Counted from the first letter of the stretch, positions 14,143-22,560 are shown. The stretch: 37,461 bases of DNA from JAFTYO01 sp045613125 (GCA_045613125.1 JAZLAM010000026.1:1-37461), one strand, 5' to 3'. Notes: generated from the letters alone by a model not told the origin. Numbers and translations are program-made.

Positions 14143-14171
14143 AAAAACCTCCTGTTACGGGAGGTTTTTTA
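14143..14171 (+). terminator. Terminator of the 13735 gene
   Basis: AAAAACCTCC, a TGTTAC loop and GGGAGGTTTTTT, about 20 bases after the stop. Confidence 0.85.
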
Positions 14172-14235
14172 TTGACAAATTTAATCAATAACTATACAAT
14201 CTTTCCACAATGTTTAATTATTTAAATTTATCTTT

Positions 14236-14886
14236 ATGGAAACTTTACTTATTATTCTATTTTGTTCGTTATTATTGCTTTTTTGTATAATCGGTTTGTT
14301 TGCAAAAAAGAAAAATATGCAAGAAACGTGCGATGATGTTATCGTCAATGAAGATGGTGAACTTTGCTACGCATACTCAGATGACGAGGTTTATGACGGA
14401 GTTGTGGTTGCAACTTGTAGCGGGGCACACTCTTTTATCAGAGCCTCGACCGGAGTGCTATATTTTTTAAGAACTGCTGAACTTCCCATCAACGAGAATG
14501 TGGTAATTGCCGTTCGTCATCGCCCATCTGCCATGGATGAATACTTAAAACCTTATGAAGCTCCTAAATATGTGGTATCTGAAAAAGGCGACATTGAGGC
14601 AGCTGTTCTTTGTCGGTTAAATAAAGACATTTTGCTTTGTTGTACGGAAGAACAAAACGATGATTTTATCGGTTCTGCCATGCCAAAGCACATGTTAGTT
14701 AAATGCTCTGTTGAAGAACAGGCAAAATATGCAAAAGCAACCGAAAGAATTTATGATGCCAGCGAAGATTTTCGTTGTTTTGAATATGAAAGGGAAAAAC
14801 CCTGCACCATCCCGATCATCAGAACTGATGAAAAATTTATCATTCCGGCATGTTTGCATAAAAGCAACAAAAGAAAGAGGGTGTAA
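14236..14886 (+). CDS. Membrane-anchored paralog of the unit-3 protein
   Basis: The 216-residue protein starts with a 20-residue membrane helix (LLIILFCSLLLLFCIIGLFA, residues 4-23) followed by a Lys-rich stop signal, so the remaining 190 residues probably face the cytoplasm. That part matches the soluble protein at 9121-9642: shared VYDGVVVA, a segment like STGVLYFL, KYVVSEK, a V-L-CRLN block, a C-V/T-x-E-E-Q-x-x-Y-A-K motif and the PxCL-K-x-x-x-K-R ending. It has an added insert rich in Glu and Arg (ASEDFRCFEYEREK). It starts without a Shine-Dalgarno sequence and its stop lies inside a terminator hairpin. Role unknown. Confidence 0.65.
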   Translation: METLLIILFCSLLLLFCIIGLFAKKKNMQETCDDVIVNEDGELCYAYSDDEVYDGVVVATCSGAHSFIRASTGVLYFLRTAELPINENVVIAVRHRPSAMDEYLKPYEAPKYVVSEKGDIEAAVLCRLNKDILLCCTEEQNDDFIGSAMPKHMLVKCSVEEQAKYAKATERIYDASEDFRCFEYEREKPCTIPIIRTDEKFIIPACLHKSNKRKRV

Positions 14887-14902
14887 AAAAACCCTCTTTT
14901 TT
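14875..14902 (+). terminator. Terminator overlapping the 14236 stop codon
   Basis: AGAGGG, a TGTAAAAAAA loop holding the TAA stop, and CCCTCTTTTTT. Confidence 0.85.
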
Positions 14903-15064
14903 GTATGTGTTTTTGGTAAAAATTTCATTTTAAAATAAAACAATTTCGTCTTATAAAAAACTCAAATTTATTGCATTTAAATGGCAAACATATTATCATC
15001 ATTATGTATTTTTATATAAATATAATATTTTAAAAAATTTTAATAAATTTAAAGGCACGATTTA

Positions 15065-17371
15065 ATGATAAATAATAAAAAAGGAAGAGACGAATTAAAA
15101 AAACTTATAGAAAAAAATAATGACGTATATGCTCTTGTTGAATATTTAGATAAATATCGTTATTACAAAGAAGATATTGACTATCTGCTCCATTCCTTCA
15201 AAAACATAGAAACAAATTGTGCTTATACACTGGAATGTAAAGATTATTGGTATTTTTTTGAAGAATATATCAGATTTTTAACCATCGCGATGTCTAATGG
15301 TTATATTGAAAACAATAAAGAAAACAGAAATAAAGTTGAAGAACTTATTGCTAAAAATATAAAAAGAGAAAAGTGTACCTTGGCAACTTATTTATATGCT
15401 GCTAATTTTTACAGAAATATGTATTTAGGCGACATTGATGAATATATTGATAAAAAATATGAAATTATACAATTATATGAAAAAGCCGCACTTAAAGGGA
15501 GCACTCAGGCGCAAAAAGAAAAACAAAATTTTTTAGAAAAAATTGAAAGCCTAAAAAAACAACCAACTGAAAAAGAAAATAAAAACAACCTTATAAAATT
15601 AATAGACAACAAAAATGATTTTCCGGCTCTAATAGACTTTATGGATAATTATCACACCGAAAATCAAGATATAGAATACATTTTATATAATTTTAAAAAG
15701 ATAGAAGATAATTCATCTCATTTGTTGAAAAAAACATACTACTGGCGCTTTTTTGCAGAATATATCCGAGCTTTATGCATTGCTATTGATAGCAATGTTA
15801 TTGAAAACAATGCAGAAAACAGATGTAAAGTTGAAGCACTTATAAACAAAACAACTTCACAAAAAGATTGTCCTCATGTTGCTTATTTGTATGCAGCTCG
15901 TTTTTATAAATATATGTATATGAGAAACATTCATGGATACAGAAATACTGATACCAGAGCTGAAATTTTAAGTCTGTATGAAAAAGCCTCATTTAATGGA
16001 AATATTTTTGCTCGAGACGAAAAATTGAAATTTTTAGCACAAGCTGACACTGTTATAAAAAGCCCGGAGAAGATAAAAAATGAAGTGGTTTTACCAAAAG
16101 ACGAACCATCACAAGAAACAAATTATAAATTGTTAGATTTCGATCCGAAACTAATTAATGCCAACACAGATTTAATTAAACTTACCGCAAAATTAGAAAA
16201 ATCAAACCTACCTTTTACATTGCTGATATCAGGACCTCCGGGAACAGGAAAAAGCTATTATCTTAGATATTTAGCTCAAAGAATGGGGAAAAGCTTTATA
16301 GAAAAAACCTCAGCAGAACTTTTTTCAAAATTTCAAGGAGAACCTTCTAAAAATGTATTAACTCTTTTCAAAAATGCTGAAAATAAAAAAGCCGGCATAA
16401 TATTAGATGAGATTGAGACAATAACAGGAGATAGAGGTAAAAACAGTGATTTAAGCAACCCATGGCGTTCCGAAATGACAAATACGTTTTTAACCTGTTT
16501 AGAAAACACCCAATATCCTTTTATGGCCACAACAAACTTTATTTCCAAGATAGATAAAGCTATTTTGAGACGTTTTGTTTTCAAAATCAAATTTGACTAT
16601 TTAAAACCTGACCAAATCGAATATGCTTTTCGTCTGACTTTTAATTTAGAACCTCCTGCCGGTTTATTAAAACTTGGCGGACTTACCAACGGCGATTTTG
16701 CAATAGTTAAGAAAAAAGCTGAAATTCTTGATTGTTTATCAAATGTTCAAGAGCTATATAATATGCTTAAAGAAGAAGTCTCCGTTAAAGCAATTGGTAA
16801 TGTCGTTCATCTCGAAGAAAAACTAAATTTTGATAAAAATTTTATCAATGTTGAAGGAAATTCTTTAGATTTATATGTCAAAAAAATAAAAGAAAATAAA
16901 ATTAATAACTTCTCTATTTTGTTATATGGCCCATCAGGAACAGGAAAAAGCTTATATTTACGTCATTTAGCACAAGAACTCGGTTATGAACTGATTGAAA
17001 GAAGAGCTTCTGACATATTAAGCAGATGGCATGGCGAATCTGAACAAAACCTTGCCAACGCTTTCGAAGAAGCTAAAAATCGAAGAGCTATGCTCATCTT
17101 TGATGAAATTGACAGCTTTTTATCAAGCAAAAATAATATGATGCAAGTTCACAACGCTCAGCTTGTAAATGAATTTTTGGTTCAATTAGAAAACCATCCG
17201 TATCCGGTATGCGGTACAACAAATTATCTTGAAAACATGGAGCAAGCCTCCTTACGTCGTTTCAAAATAAATGCCAAGTTTGATTATTTACATAAAGATC
17301 AATACAATTATGTATATAATAAAACATTTGGTGTTGAGCCCCAAAAGAAATTAATAAATTTACAAAATTGA
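15065..17371 (+). CDS. Double AAA+ ATPase with duplicated N-terminal domain
   Basis: The 768-residue product is a repeat of repeats. Residues 1-165 and 170-335 are two similar helical units (each with YWYFFEEYI or YWRFFAEYI and LYEKA near the end, like Sel1/TPR repeats). Two AAA+ modules follow. The first has Walker A GPPGTGKS at about 390-397, Walker B ILDEIE near 447 and an Arg-finger-like ILRRF near 500. The second has GPSGTGKS at about 622-629, LIFDEID near 677-683 and LRRF. AAA+ motors unfold or remodel proteins. The second module lacks its lid: TGA comes just after VEPQKKLINLQN. The missing lid is encoded in the -1 frame, joined to a protease (see 17356-17362). A purine-rich AAAGGCA sequence precedes ATG 15065. 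Confidence 0.88.
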   Translation: MINNKKGRDELKKLIEKNNDVYALVEYLDKYRYYKEDIDYLLHSFKNIETNCAYTLECKDYWYFFEEYIRFLTIAMSNGYIENNKENRNKVEELIAKNIKREKCTLATYLYAANFYRNMYLGDIDEYIDKKYEIIQLYEKAALKGSTQAQKEKQNFLEKIESLKKQPTEKENKNNLIKLIDNKNDFPALIDFMDNYHTENQDIEYILYNFKKIEDNSSHLLKKTYYWRFFAEYIRALCIAIDSNVIENNAENRCKVEALINKTTSQKDCPHVAYLYAARFYKYMYMRNIHGYRNTDTRAEILSLYEKASFNGNIFARDEKLKFLAQADTVIKSPEKIKNEVVLPKDEPSQETNYKLLDFDPKLINANTDLIKLTAKLEKSNLPFTLLISGPPGTGKSYYLRYLAQRMGKSFIEKTSAELFSKFQGEPSKNVLTLFKNAENKKAGIILDEIETITGDRGKNSDLSNPWRSEMTNTFLTCLENTQYPFMATTNFISKIDKAILRRFVFKIKFDYLKPDQIEYAFRLTFNLEPPAGLLKLGGLTNGDFAIVKKKAEILDCLSNVQELYNMLKEEVSVKAIGNVVHLEEKLNFDKNFINVEGNSLDLYVKKIKENKINNFSILLYGPSGTGKSLYLRHLAQELGYELIERRASDILSRWHGESEQNLANAFEEAKNRRAMLIFDEIDSFLSSKNNMMQVHNAQLVNEFLVQLENHPYPVCGTTNYLENMEQASLRRFKINAKFDYLHKDQYNYVYNKTFGVEPQKKLINLQN
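17356..17362 (+). other. Candidate -1 ribosomal frameshift site
   Basis: The heptamer A-AAT-TTA matches the slippery pattern X-XXY-YYZ in the AAA+ reading frame, two codons before the TGA at 17369. A slip by one base here gives EPQKKLINLTKLTPAIFTLA, which aligns without a gap to EPPAGLLKLGGLTNGDFAIV in the first AAA module of the same protein. The product would be about 1016 residues. An ordinary one-base deletion is the alternative; no strong downstream stem was found. Confidence 0.7.
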
Positions 17372-18114
17372 CACCGGCAATTTTTACATTAGCGGCAGAA
17401 AAAGTAAGTTTAGAAGATGCGCAAAAAGATGAAAAGCGTATATTTGAAATATTTTCTGAAGAAGTTAAAAGATGTACCGGAGAAAATATATATCAAAAAG
17501 AAGATCAAACTTATGAAAAACTATTCATCAATAAACCAGATCTTTATACAAATCCCATCACGGATAATTATGATAAGGTTTTAACAGGTTTTGTAAAAGT
17601 TATAACTGATAAAGGTTACGGATCAGGATTTTTCATCACCGACAATGGCTTTATTTTAACAAATAAACACGTTGTTCATGAGCAAACAATTGTTAAAATC
17701 AAACTATTCTCCGGAAGAGAAATTCCGGGAGAAGTTATCAGAACAAACAATCTTGATATAGCTCTTATTAAAGTTTCTGAGGAAAACAAAGTTTATCCGA
17801 TGACAATAAAAACTGAAGAATTAAGTGTAGGATCAACAGTTTTTTGTTTAGGAAACCCTAAGGGACACGATCAGGTTCTTTCAAAGGGTTGCATAACCAG
17901 ATATACCTATGATACTGAAAAAAATCCGCGTATAGAAACCGATTGTGTGTTAAATAAAGGCTCTAGCGGAGGCCCTTTGTTTGACGAGTTTGGAAATGTT
18001 ATAGGAGTAAATGTACAAGGTTGGAGAGAAGAAAGAGGAGCGCTTTTAGGAATTAACTTGCATGTTCCAATAAACGATGCCTTAAATGCGTTAAATATAA
18101 AATTTAATTCATAA
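17368..18114 (+). CDS. Trypsin-like serine protease joined to the AAA+ lid
   Basis: In its own frame this 248-residue reading segment could start only at TTG 17368, overlapping the AAA+ stop, with no Shine-Dalgarno sequence. The first 50 residues look like the lid helices of the second AAA module, not a leader. A complete trypsin/HtrA-type domain follows with catalytic H101 in TNKHVVH, D130 in NNLDIALIKV and S200 in KGSSGGPLF. There is no signal peptide and no PDZ domain, so it should act in the cytoplasm, unlike DegP. The simplest reading is that it is the C-terminal half of an AAA-AAA-protease fusion made by frameshifting. Then the ATPase would feed or gate the protease. A broken gene is possible. 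Confidence 0.82.
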   Translation: MTPAIFTLAAEKVSLEDAQKDEKRIFEIFSEEVKRCTGENIYQKEDQTYEKLFINKPDLYTNPITDNYDKVLTGFVKVITDKGYGSGFFITDNGFILTNKHVVHEQTIVKIKLFSGREIPGEVIRTNNLDIALIKVSEENKVYPMTIKTEELSVGSTVFCLGNPKGHDQVLSKGCITRYTYDTEKNPRIETDCVLNKGSSGGPLFDEFGNVIGVNVQGWREERGALLGINLHVPINDALNALNIKFNS

Positions 18115-18141
18115 ATCTTATCATACAGGAGTAACAAAATA

Positions 18142-18933
18142 ATGACCATAAACAAACATAAAGATATCATCATAAACAAATATACCGAATATAATGAAGA
18201 TGAGCGCTTAGTTAGTGATAGAGGTCACAATTTAGAATATCTTACAACTATGCGCTATATTCAAAAATTTCTAAAACCAGGTGCTAAAATATTAGAAATC
18301 GGTGCCGCAACCGGTCGTTATTCTATTGCTCTGGCTAACATGGGATATGATATTACCGCTGTTGATTTAACTCCTAAAAATGTTGAAGTTATGAAATCTA
18401 AAAGCAAACATCTAACAAATTTTACATGTATGGTTGGAGATGCTTTAGATTTGAGTATGTTTGAAGATAAAACTTATGACATGGTTCTAAATCTTGGTCC
18501 CATGTATCATTTATTTAACAAGAAAGATAAAGAAAAAGCAGTGAATGAAACAATTCGTGTTGCTAAAAAAGGCGGAGTTTGTATGTTTGCATATATTCCT
18601 TGTGCTTCTTTAATGACCGGTTATGGTTTACGCCATCAGGCTGCCGAACATCTTATAGAAGTTATGGATAATAAAGGACGCTTTAAAGACATTCCGGAAG
18701 AAATATTCAATGCTTTTCATATAGAAGATTTTAAAAAACTTTTCGAAAAAACAAAAACAACATACATTACCAATGTGGCAACAGACGGTATAGCATATGC
18801 TATGAGAGAATGGGTTGAACAACTTTCTCAAAAAGACTATGAAGCTTTTGTAAAATGGCATTTTTTAACTTGTGAGCGCTTGGATCAACAAGGTTACAGT
18901 GCACATTTGCTATATATCTGCAAGAAAAAGTAA
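18142..18933 (+). CDS. Class I SAM-dependent methyltransferase
   Basis: The 263-residue protein is a class I methyltransferase. SAM-binding motif I is ILEIGAATGRYSIALANMG (about residues 50-68), motif II acid in ITAVDLTPKNVE (about 72-83), GDALDL near residue 101 and motif IV in YDMVLNLGPMYHLF near 113-126. The LGPMYHL motif is typical of the subgroup close to UbiE and bacterial small-molecule or tRNA methylases, so the substrate is open. It has a strong CAGGAG site, unlike most nearby accessory genes, and starts 27 bases after the protease stop. It may share a transcript with the AAA-protease gene, but this is not shown. The protein appears complete. Confidence 0.9.
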   Translation: MTINKHKDIIINKYTEYNEDERLVSDRGHNLEYLTTMRYIQKFLKPGAKILEIGAATGRYSIALANMGYDITAVDLTPKNVEVMKSKSKHLTNFTCMVGDALDLSMFEDKTYDMVLNLGPMYHLFNKKDKEKAVNETIRVAKKGGVCMFAYIPCASLMTGYGLRHQAAEHLIEVMDNKGRFKDIPEEIFNAFHIEDFKKLFEKTKTTYITNVATDGIAYAMREWVEQLSQKDYEAFVKWHFLTCERLDQQGYSAHLLYICKKK

Positions 18934-18955
18934 CAAAAATCACATAAGCACATAC

Positions 18956-18984
18956 TTGACAAAAGTTTACCGTAATATTATAAT
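18956..18984 (+). promoter_or_regulatory. Consensus promoter of the 19032 gene
   Basis: TTGACA (18956-18961), exactly 17 bases, then TATAAT (18979-18984), a perfect sigma-70-type match about 48 bases before ATG 19032. Confidence 0.85.
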
Positions 18985-19031
18985 GCACAACATATTAATA
19001 TTATTGTATCACCCTTAAAATTTACAAAATT

Positions 19032-19709
19032 ATGAATCTAGAATTATTCAATCTTTCAGAAGAACAACAAAACATGTTGTTGGGGAAGAAAACTGTTACG
19101 ACTAATGATGTCAAAGATGTGCTTAAAACTTTTTCTTCGGGAAAAATTAAAAACGCCAAATTAGGCAGACTTCATGTTGAAGAATTTACTTCTCAAGAGG
19201 CAGATTTTACTTTGTTTAAACATGATAGACACATTGTCTTCTACGCTCTTGAGAAAGTTAAAGAATCTCTTTTTTCAAAAGCAAAATATCGTGTTTTCAT
19301 TTGGCCGATAGGTTTTGATGAAGTTATCGCTGTCTCTCCAGGAAGTGTTTCATTTGAAGCTCCAATAAAAGGATATTCAAAAGAAATAATATTCTTAAAA
19401 CGGCATGGAAATGAGCACGAAGTTTGTAAACTCTATTGCTATAACAGAGAACATCTGTGCATCTTTGAAAAATCAGATCTTTACAGAAAGTTTGCCATTG
19501 ACAAGAAAAAAGTTACCTGCATAAAAGATTATGCCATTCATCATTATCATTGGACCAATCCCGATGGGTGGGTGCCGGAACATTTCCACATTGAGACAAG
19601 TTACGAGCCTTTGTTCTTCTTAAGAAACGATCCGGAAGAAATTCCGTCCGGTAGTGTTAAACTTTCCTATCCTTCAAGACCTGCTCTTTATGGTCATGAC
19701 TTCGGATAA
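19032..19709 (+). CDS. Orphan protein, 225 residues
   Basis: I do not recognise this protein. It is soluble, with no signal peptide or membrane helix, with a helical N-terminal 50 residues and then a beta-rich remainder with many aromatic and His residues (IHHYHWTNPDGWVPEHFHIE at about residues 171-190). The His cluster could bind a metal, but no known motif fits. It has a perfect consensus promoter, no Shine-Dalgarno sequence, and its own terminator, so it is a stand-alone unit like its neighbours. The strong promoter suggests it is well expressed. Function unknown. Confidence 0.6.
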   Translation: MNLELFNLSEEQQNMLLGKKTVTTNDVKDVLKTFSSGKIKNAKLGRLHVEEFTSQEADFTLFKHDRHIVFYALEKVKESLFSKAKYRVFIWPIGFDEVIAVSPGSVSFEAPIKGYSKEIIFLKRHGNEHEVCKLYCYNREHLCIFEKSDLYRKFAIDKKKVTCIKDYAIHHYHWTNPDGWVPEHFHIETSYEPLFFLRNDPEEIPSGSVKLSYPSRPALYGHDFG

Positions 19710-19733
19710 AAACTAGTTTTCTTCAAAACTTAA

Positions 19734-19762
19734 AACAGCGTCTCGCAAGACGCTGTTTTTTT
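19734..19762 (+). terminator. Terminator of the 19032 gene
   Basis: ACAGCGTCT, CGCA loop, AGACGCTGT, then seven T, 25 bases after the stop. Confidence 0.9.
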
Positions 19763-19933
19763 GCTTTTAAATTTAATTTTTCTGTCTGATAAATTAAAAT
19801 CATTTTTATAAAGCATATAAAAATGCCATGTAAAAATTTTACAAAATAAATTATTTAGTATTGTAACTTATAAAAGTTTCTGATATAATTAGCGTGTTAA
19901 AATTAATTATTAACTTTATTAAAATGTTCGATT

Positions 19934-20125
19934 ATGAAAAAAATTGATGTGTTCACAACAGTAATGGCAGCCATTGCTGTGTTAGGTATTTTGGTGTTTT
20001 GGATTGCAGGTTTTAAAGACAAGGATACTCTAGCTGCTTATGCTTTAGTTACCGCTGGTATATCTGCAGGCATTTTTCTCATAACCAAAGGGATTTGTGC
20101 TTTAAGAAACCGTAACATGTGTTAG
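19934..20125 (+). CDS. Small two-helix membrane protein, 63 residues
   Basis: The protein has two hydrophobic helices, residues about 6-26 (VFTTVMAAIAVLGILVFWIAG) and about 34-53 (LAAYALVTAGISAGIFLITK), with a short charged turn (FKDKDT) between and a Cys-Arg-rich end, so it should be a hairpin in the inner membrane. There is no Shine-Dalgarno sequence before ATG 19934. The gene has its own strong terminator at 20161-20197, which supports it being real despite the size. Family and function unknown. Confidence 0.55.
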   Translation: MKKIDVFTTVMAAIAVLGILVFWIAGFKDKDTLAAYALVTAGISAGIFLITKGICALRNRNMC

Positions 20126-20160
20126 TGCTATTGTTTCTCCAAACAACGCCACACATTAAG

Positions 20161-20197
20161 AAAAAACACTTGTCTCATAAAAGACAAGTGTTTTTTT
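20161..20197 (+). terminator. Terminator of the 63-residue gene
   Basis: AAACACTTGTCT, a CATAAA loop, AGACAAGTGTTT and a T run. Confidence 0.9.
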
Positions 20198-20289
20198 ATT
20201 TGACAAAAGATCTGTTTATTGATATATAAAATCCATAACATTTATTATGATGAAACCAACATTATTAACTTTTAAAAATTTTTTAGATT

Positions 20290-20787
20290 ATGGATGCTTC
20301 AATTTTATCTCGGGAGATTTTCCTTATTTTGGCTTTTATTCATTTGCTTATTACTTTTGCAGGTTCTCAAATGAAAGTCTATGTTCCCGCCAAAATTTAC
20401 AAAAGTTTGTTTGCTTTTGAACTTTTTGTCGTAACCGCGTATATAGTTTATACGTGTGTAACAGAACCGTTCTACAATGGCATTGGTGCTGCAATTTTCG
20501 GATATGCAATGCTCTATGGTCTTATGTGGCTTACATACGGTTCGCTTAAACATTGGATAATCAATCCTGAAAAAGTTTACAGTTTTTACCCTGACAAAGT
20601 TATAGAAAAACCATCAGGCGAAAGACTCTTAGGCGGATATATCACAGAAGCAGGATCAAAATTCTGTGTTTATATTGACGATTCTCAGTATTTTACAACA
20701 GCCAAAAGAGACGTTCCTCTTTCTGTAAAATATCGAGGATGGGTAAGATTTTCCGTACGAGTTGATGTGATAGAGTTGAATCAATAA
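20290..20787 (+). CDS. Three-helix membrane protein with soluble C-terminal domain
   Basis: The 165-residue protein has three membrane helices in its first 95 residues (about 8-25, 38-58 and 66-88), then about 70 soluble residues that look like a small beta domain. Its segment VYIDDSQYFTTAKRDVP resembles V-I-D-S-x-Q-Y-x-V-A-K-x-x-I-P in the lipoprotein at 22002-22463, suggesting related domains, though the match is short. There is no Shine-Dalgarno sequence before ATG 20290; a TTGACA lies about 90 bases upstream. It has a terminator after the stop. Family and function are unknown. Confidence 0.6.
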   Translation: MDASILSREIFLILAFIHLLITFAGSQMKVYVPAKIYKSLFAFELFVVTAYIVYTCVTEPFYNGIGAAIFGYAMLYGLMWLTYGSLKHWIINPEKVYSFYPDKVIEKPSGERLLGGYITEAGSKFCVYIDDSQYFTTAKRDVPLSVKYRGWVRFSVRVDVIELNQ

Positions 20788-20808
20788 ACAGCTTTACATT
20801 CCAAACAA

Positions 20809-20841
20809 AGTACACCTGTCTTTGATAGACAGGTGTATGTT
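20809..20841. terminator. Shared terminator between convergent genes
   Basis: TACACCTGTCT, a TTGAT loop and AGACAGGTGTA lie between the convergent genes ending at 20787 and 20846. T runs are present on the plus side and a modest A run gives weaker termination on the minus side. Confidence 0.75.
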
Positions 20842-20845
20842 TTTA

Positions 20846-21271
20846 TTACAGCATATCACTCGGATTAAAGATTTTATAAATCAGAAATGACAACATCAAA
20901 ATCAAAGCTACCATAGGAATTGTACTATTTTCACGATATAAATTTTCAATTTGTTCAACTGACAGATTGCCGATAAGAGCTTGAACACCGGGCTTACGGC
21001 TAAAAGTAAACACCGTTGCCTTCTCACCTACAACCGACGGACCTTCTCTACTACCTGTGTATCCAATTTTAACATCTCTCGGATATTTCAGATTATCAAT
21101 CATGTAATATACAGAATCAATGACCACAAAATTTGAATTGGCATCCTCGCTAAATTCCAAATTTCCGACACCGATAATTTGAGGATTTACAGGCGCACTA
21201 TCAAAACAAGAACAACTCGTTAAAGCAACACCTAGTGTGGCAATTAACAAAAATAATACATACTTTTTCAT
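20846..21271 (-). CDS. Lipoprotein with C-terminal membrane helix (paralog 1)
   Basis: The 141-residue protein begins with a lipoprotein signal: Lys-Lys, a hydrophobic stretch and lipobox LTSC at residues 17-20, so the mature protein would carry a lipid on C20. A second membrane helix lies near the C-terminus (about residues 118-134), an unusual combination in a lipoprotein. The middle is a small beta-rich domain. Its first 40 residues are almost identical to those of the gene at 22002-22463, but the rest differs. There is no Shine-Dalgarno sequence; the leader before ATG also matches that paralog. Family and function unknown. Confidence 0.7.
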   Translation of the reverse strand: MKKYVLFLLIATLGVALTSCSCFDSAPVNPQIIGVGNLEFSEDANSNFVVIDSVYYMIDNLKYPRDVKIGYTGSREGPSVVGEKATVFTFSRKPGVQALIGNLSVEQIENLYRENSTIPMVALILMLSFLIYKIFNPSDML

Positions 21272-21375
21272 AAAATTTTATTTTTTAAGATTAATAACTT
21301 ACCATAATTATTGTTTTATAAATACATTGTACTTTTTAAAAAATTGTTGTCAACCATTAATCTGTAAAGTATTAC

Positions 21376-21876
21376 TTAATTAAAAGCAAAAAGAACTTCT
21401 TCAAGTTCAAAACCATCTTTTGTTACAACCTTTTTTTCATATTCAGGTAGCATTTTTCCGCCATTTTTTTCATAAAAAACATGTGCTTTTACATTTTGTT
21501 TTAAGGCATATAAATAAAAAGGTTCATTATTGATTTCTTTTCTAAACTCATTTAATAAAGTTGTACCTATTCCTTTATTTTGCGCAGATAGTAAAACATA
21601 TATAGAGTGTACCTCATATTTAAACGGATTATTTTCATCTCTTGCTTGTCCGGCACAACAAAAACCTACAATTTCCTTATTTAGTTCTGCAACCCAATAT
21701 ATTGTATCTTTTGCATTAATACTATTTTGTATCGCTAAAACACGCTCATTGCTAACTATTCTTTTTGATAAAAGCGCATCAGATATTAAACCTTTATAAC
21801 AATCTTTCCATGTCGTAACGTTTATATATGCTATTTTATCTGCATCTTCACATGTTGCTTTGCGTATTTTTATCAT
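21376..21876 (-). CDS. GNAT-family N-acetyltransferase
   Basis: This 166-residue protein is a complete GNAT domain. It opens with IRKATCEDADKIAYINVTTW, the first strand and helix typical of the family, and the acetyl-CoA loop is AQNKGIGTTLLNEF at about residues 98-111, preceded by EVHSIYVL. FYLYALKQNVKAHVFYEKNGGK at about residues 119-140 is the terminal helix with its Tyr-Glu-Lys-x-Gly motif. It probably acetylates a small molecule or protein amine, substrate unknown. It lies between the two related lipoprotein genes but in its own unit, as an insertion between a duplicated pair. Ribosome-binding sequence is weak. Confidence 0.92.
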   Translation of the reverse strand: MIKIRKATCEDADKIAYINVTTWKDCYKGLISDALLSKRIVSNERVLAIQNSINAKDTIYWVAELNKEIVGFCCAGQARDENNPFKYEVHSIYVLLSAQNKGIGTTLLNEFRKEINNEPFYLYALKQNVKAHVFYEKNGGKMLPEYEKKVVTKDGFELEEVLFAFN

Positions 21877-21957
21877 TTTATCAAGCCTATACTCTAACTC
21901 ATATATTTTAGATTATTTTATAGTTTTTTTCTTTAAATTCAACTTCTAATTTAACAT

Positions 21958-21991
21958 AAAAAAACCTCGCAACACACGGTAGCGAGGAAAA
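21958..21991 (-). terminator. Terminator of the 22002 lipoprotein gene
   Basis: CCTCGC and GCGAGG form the stem; on the minus strand a run of T follows. It is 11-40 bases past the stop at 22002. Confidence 0.85.
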
Positions 21992-22001
21992 AATCTTTTT
22001 T

Positions 22002-22463
22002 TTATTTAGCATCATTTTCTTTTTGTTCATCAAGTTTTGGCTTACGAATAAAATCATCATAAAAAACCATACCTATCCATATAAAAATGAGTATCAGAAA
22101 AGCTACACCAAATGTATAATTCCTATGATAAAGTTCTTCAATTTCTTCAACGGATTGATTGCCCGCAACAGCTTGTATACCTGATTCCAGCGAATAAGTA
22201 AACACTGTTACCTGCATGCCGTCAACCGGCTGAATATCTTGAGTAACCGAAAAACTACGAACATTATGGTCCGGAATAGTCACTTTTGCGACAGTATATT
22301 GAGTTGAATCTATAACCGCAAACCAAAGTCCGCTTTTACTGTCATACTCTAAATTTCCGACACCGATAATTTTAGGATTAACTGGCGCACTATCAAACCA
22401 AGAACAACTCGTTAAAGCAACACCTAGTGTGGCAATTAACAAAAATAATACAAATTTTTTCAT
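22002..22463 (-). CDS. Lipoprotein with C-terminal membrane helix (paralog 2)
   Basis: The 153-residue protein has the same opening as the 20846 gene: MKKFVLFLLIATLGVALTSC with lipobox LTSC (C20), then SAPVNP-I-IGVGNLE. After about residue 40 the sequences separate. It has a membrane helix at about residues 120-137 and a charged tail that ends in EQKENDAK, probably cytoplasmic. So it may span from a lipid-anchored end into the inner membrane. No Shine-Dalgarno sequence is seen, but the AT-rich leader before the ATG is shared with the paralog. A family name cannot be given; periplasmic or envelope sensing is only a guess. Confidence 0.7.
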   Translation of the reverse strand: MKKFVLFLLIATLGVALTSCSWFDSAPVNPKIIGVGNLEYDSKSGLWFAVIDSTQYTVAKVTIPDHNVRSFSVTQDIQPVDGMQVTVFTYSLESGIQAVAGNQSVEEIEELYHRNYTFGVAFLILIFIWIGMVFYDDFIRKPKLDEQKENDAK

Positions 22464-22560
22464 AAAATTTTATTTTTTAAGATTAATAACTTGCCATAAT
22501 TATTATAATTGTAGTGGCATGATAACTTATAAATTAGCTTTGTCAAGTCTTAAATAATGA

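Noticed and set aside
17368..17370. Independent TTG start for the protease
   Set aside because: No Shine-Dalgarno sequence is present, and the first residues after it match AAA lid sequence, which fits continuation from the ATPase frame better.
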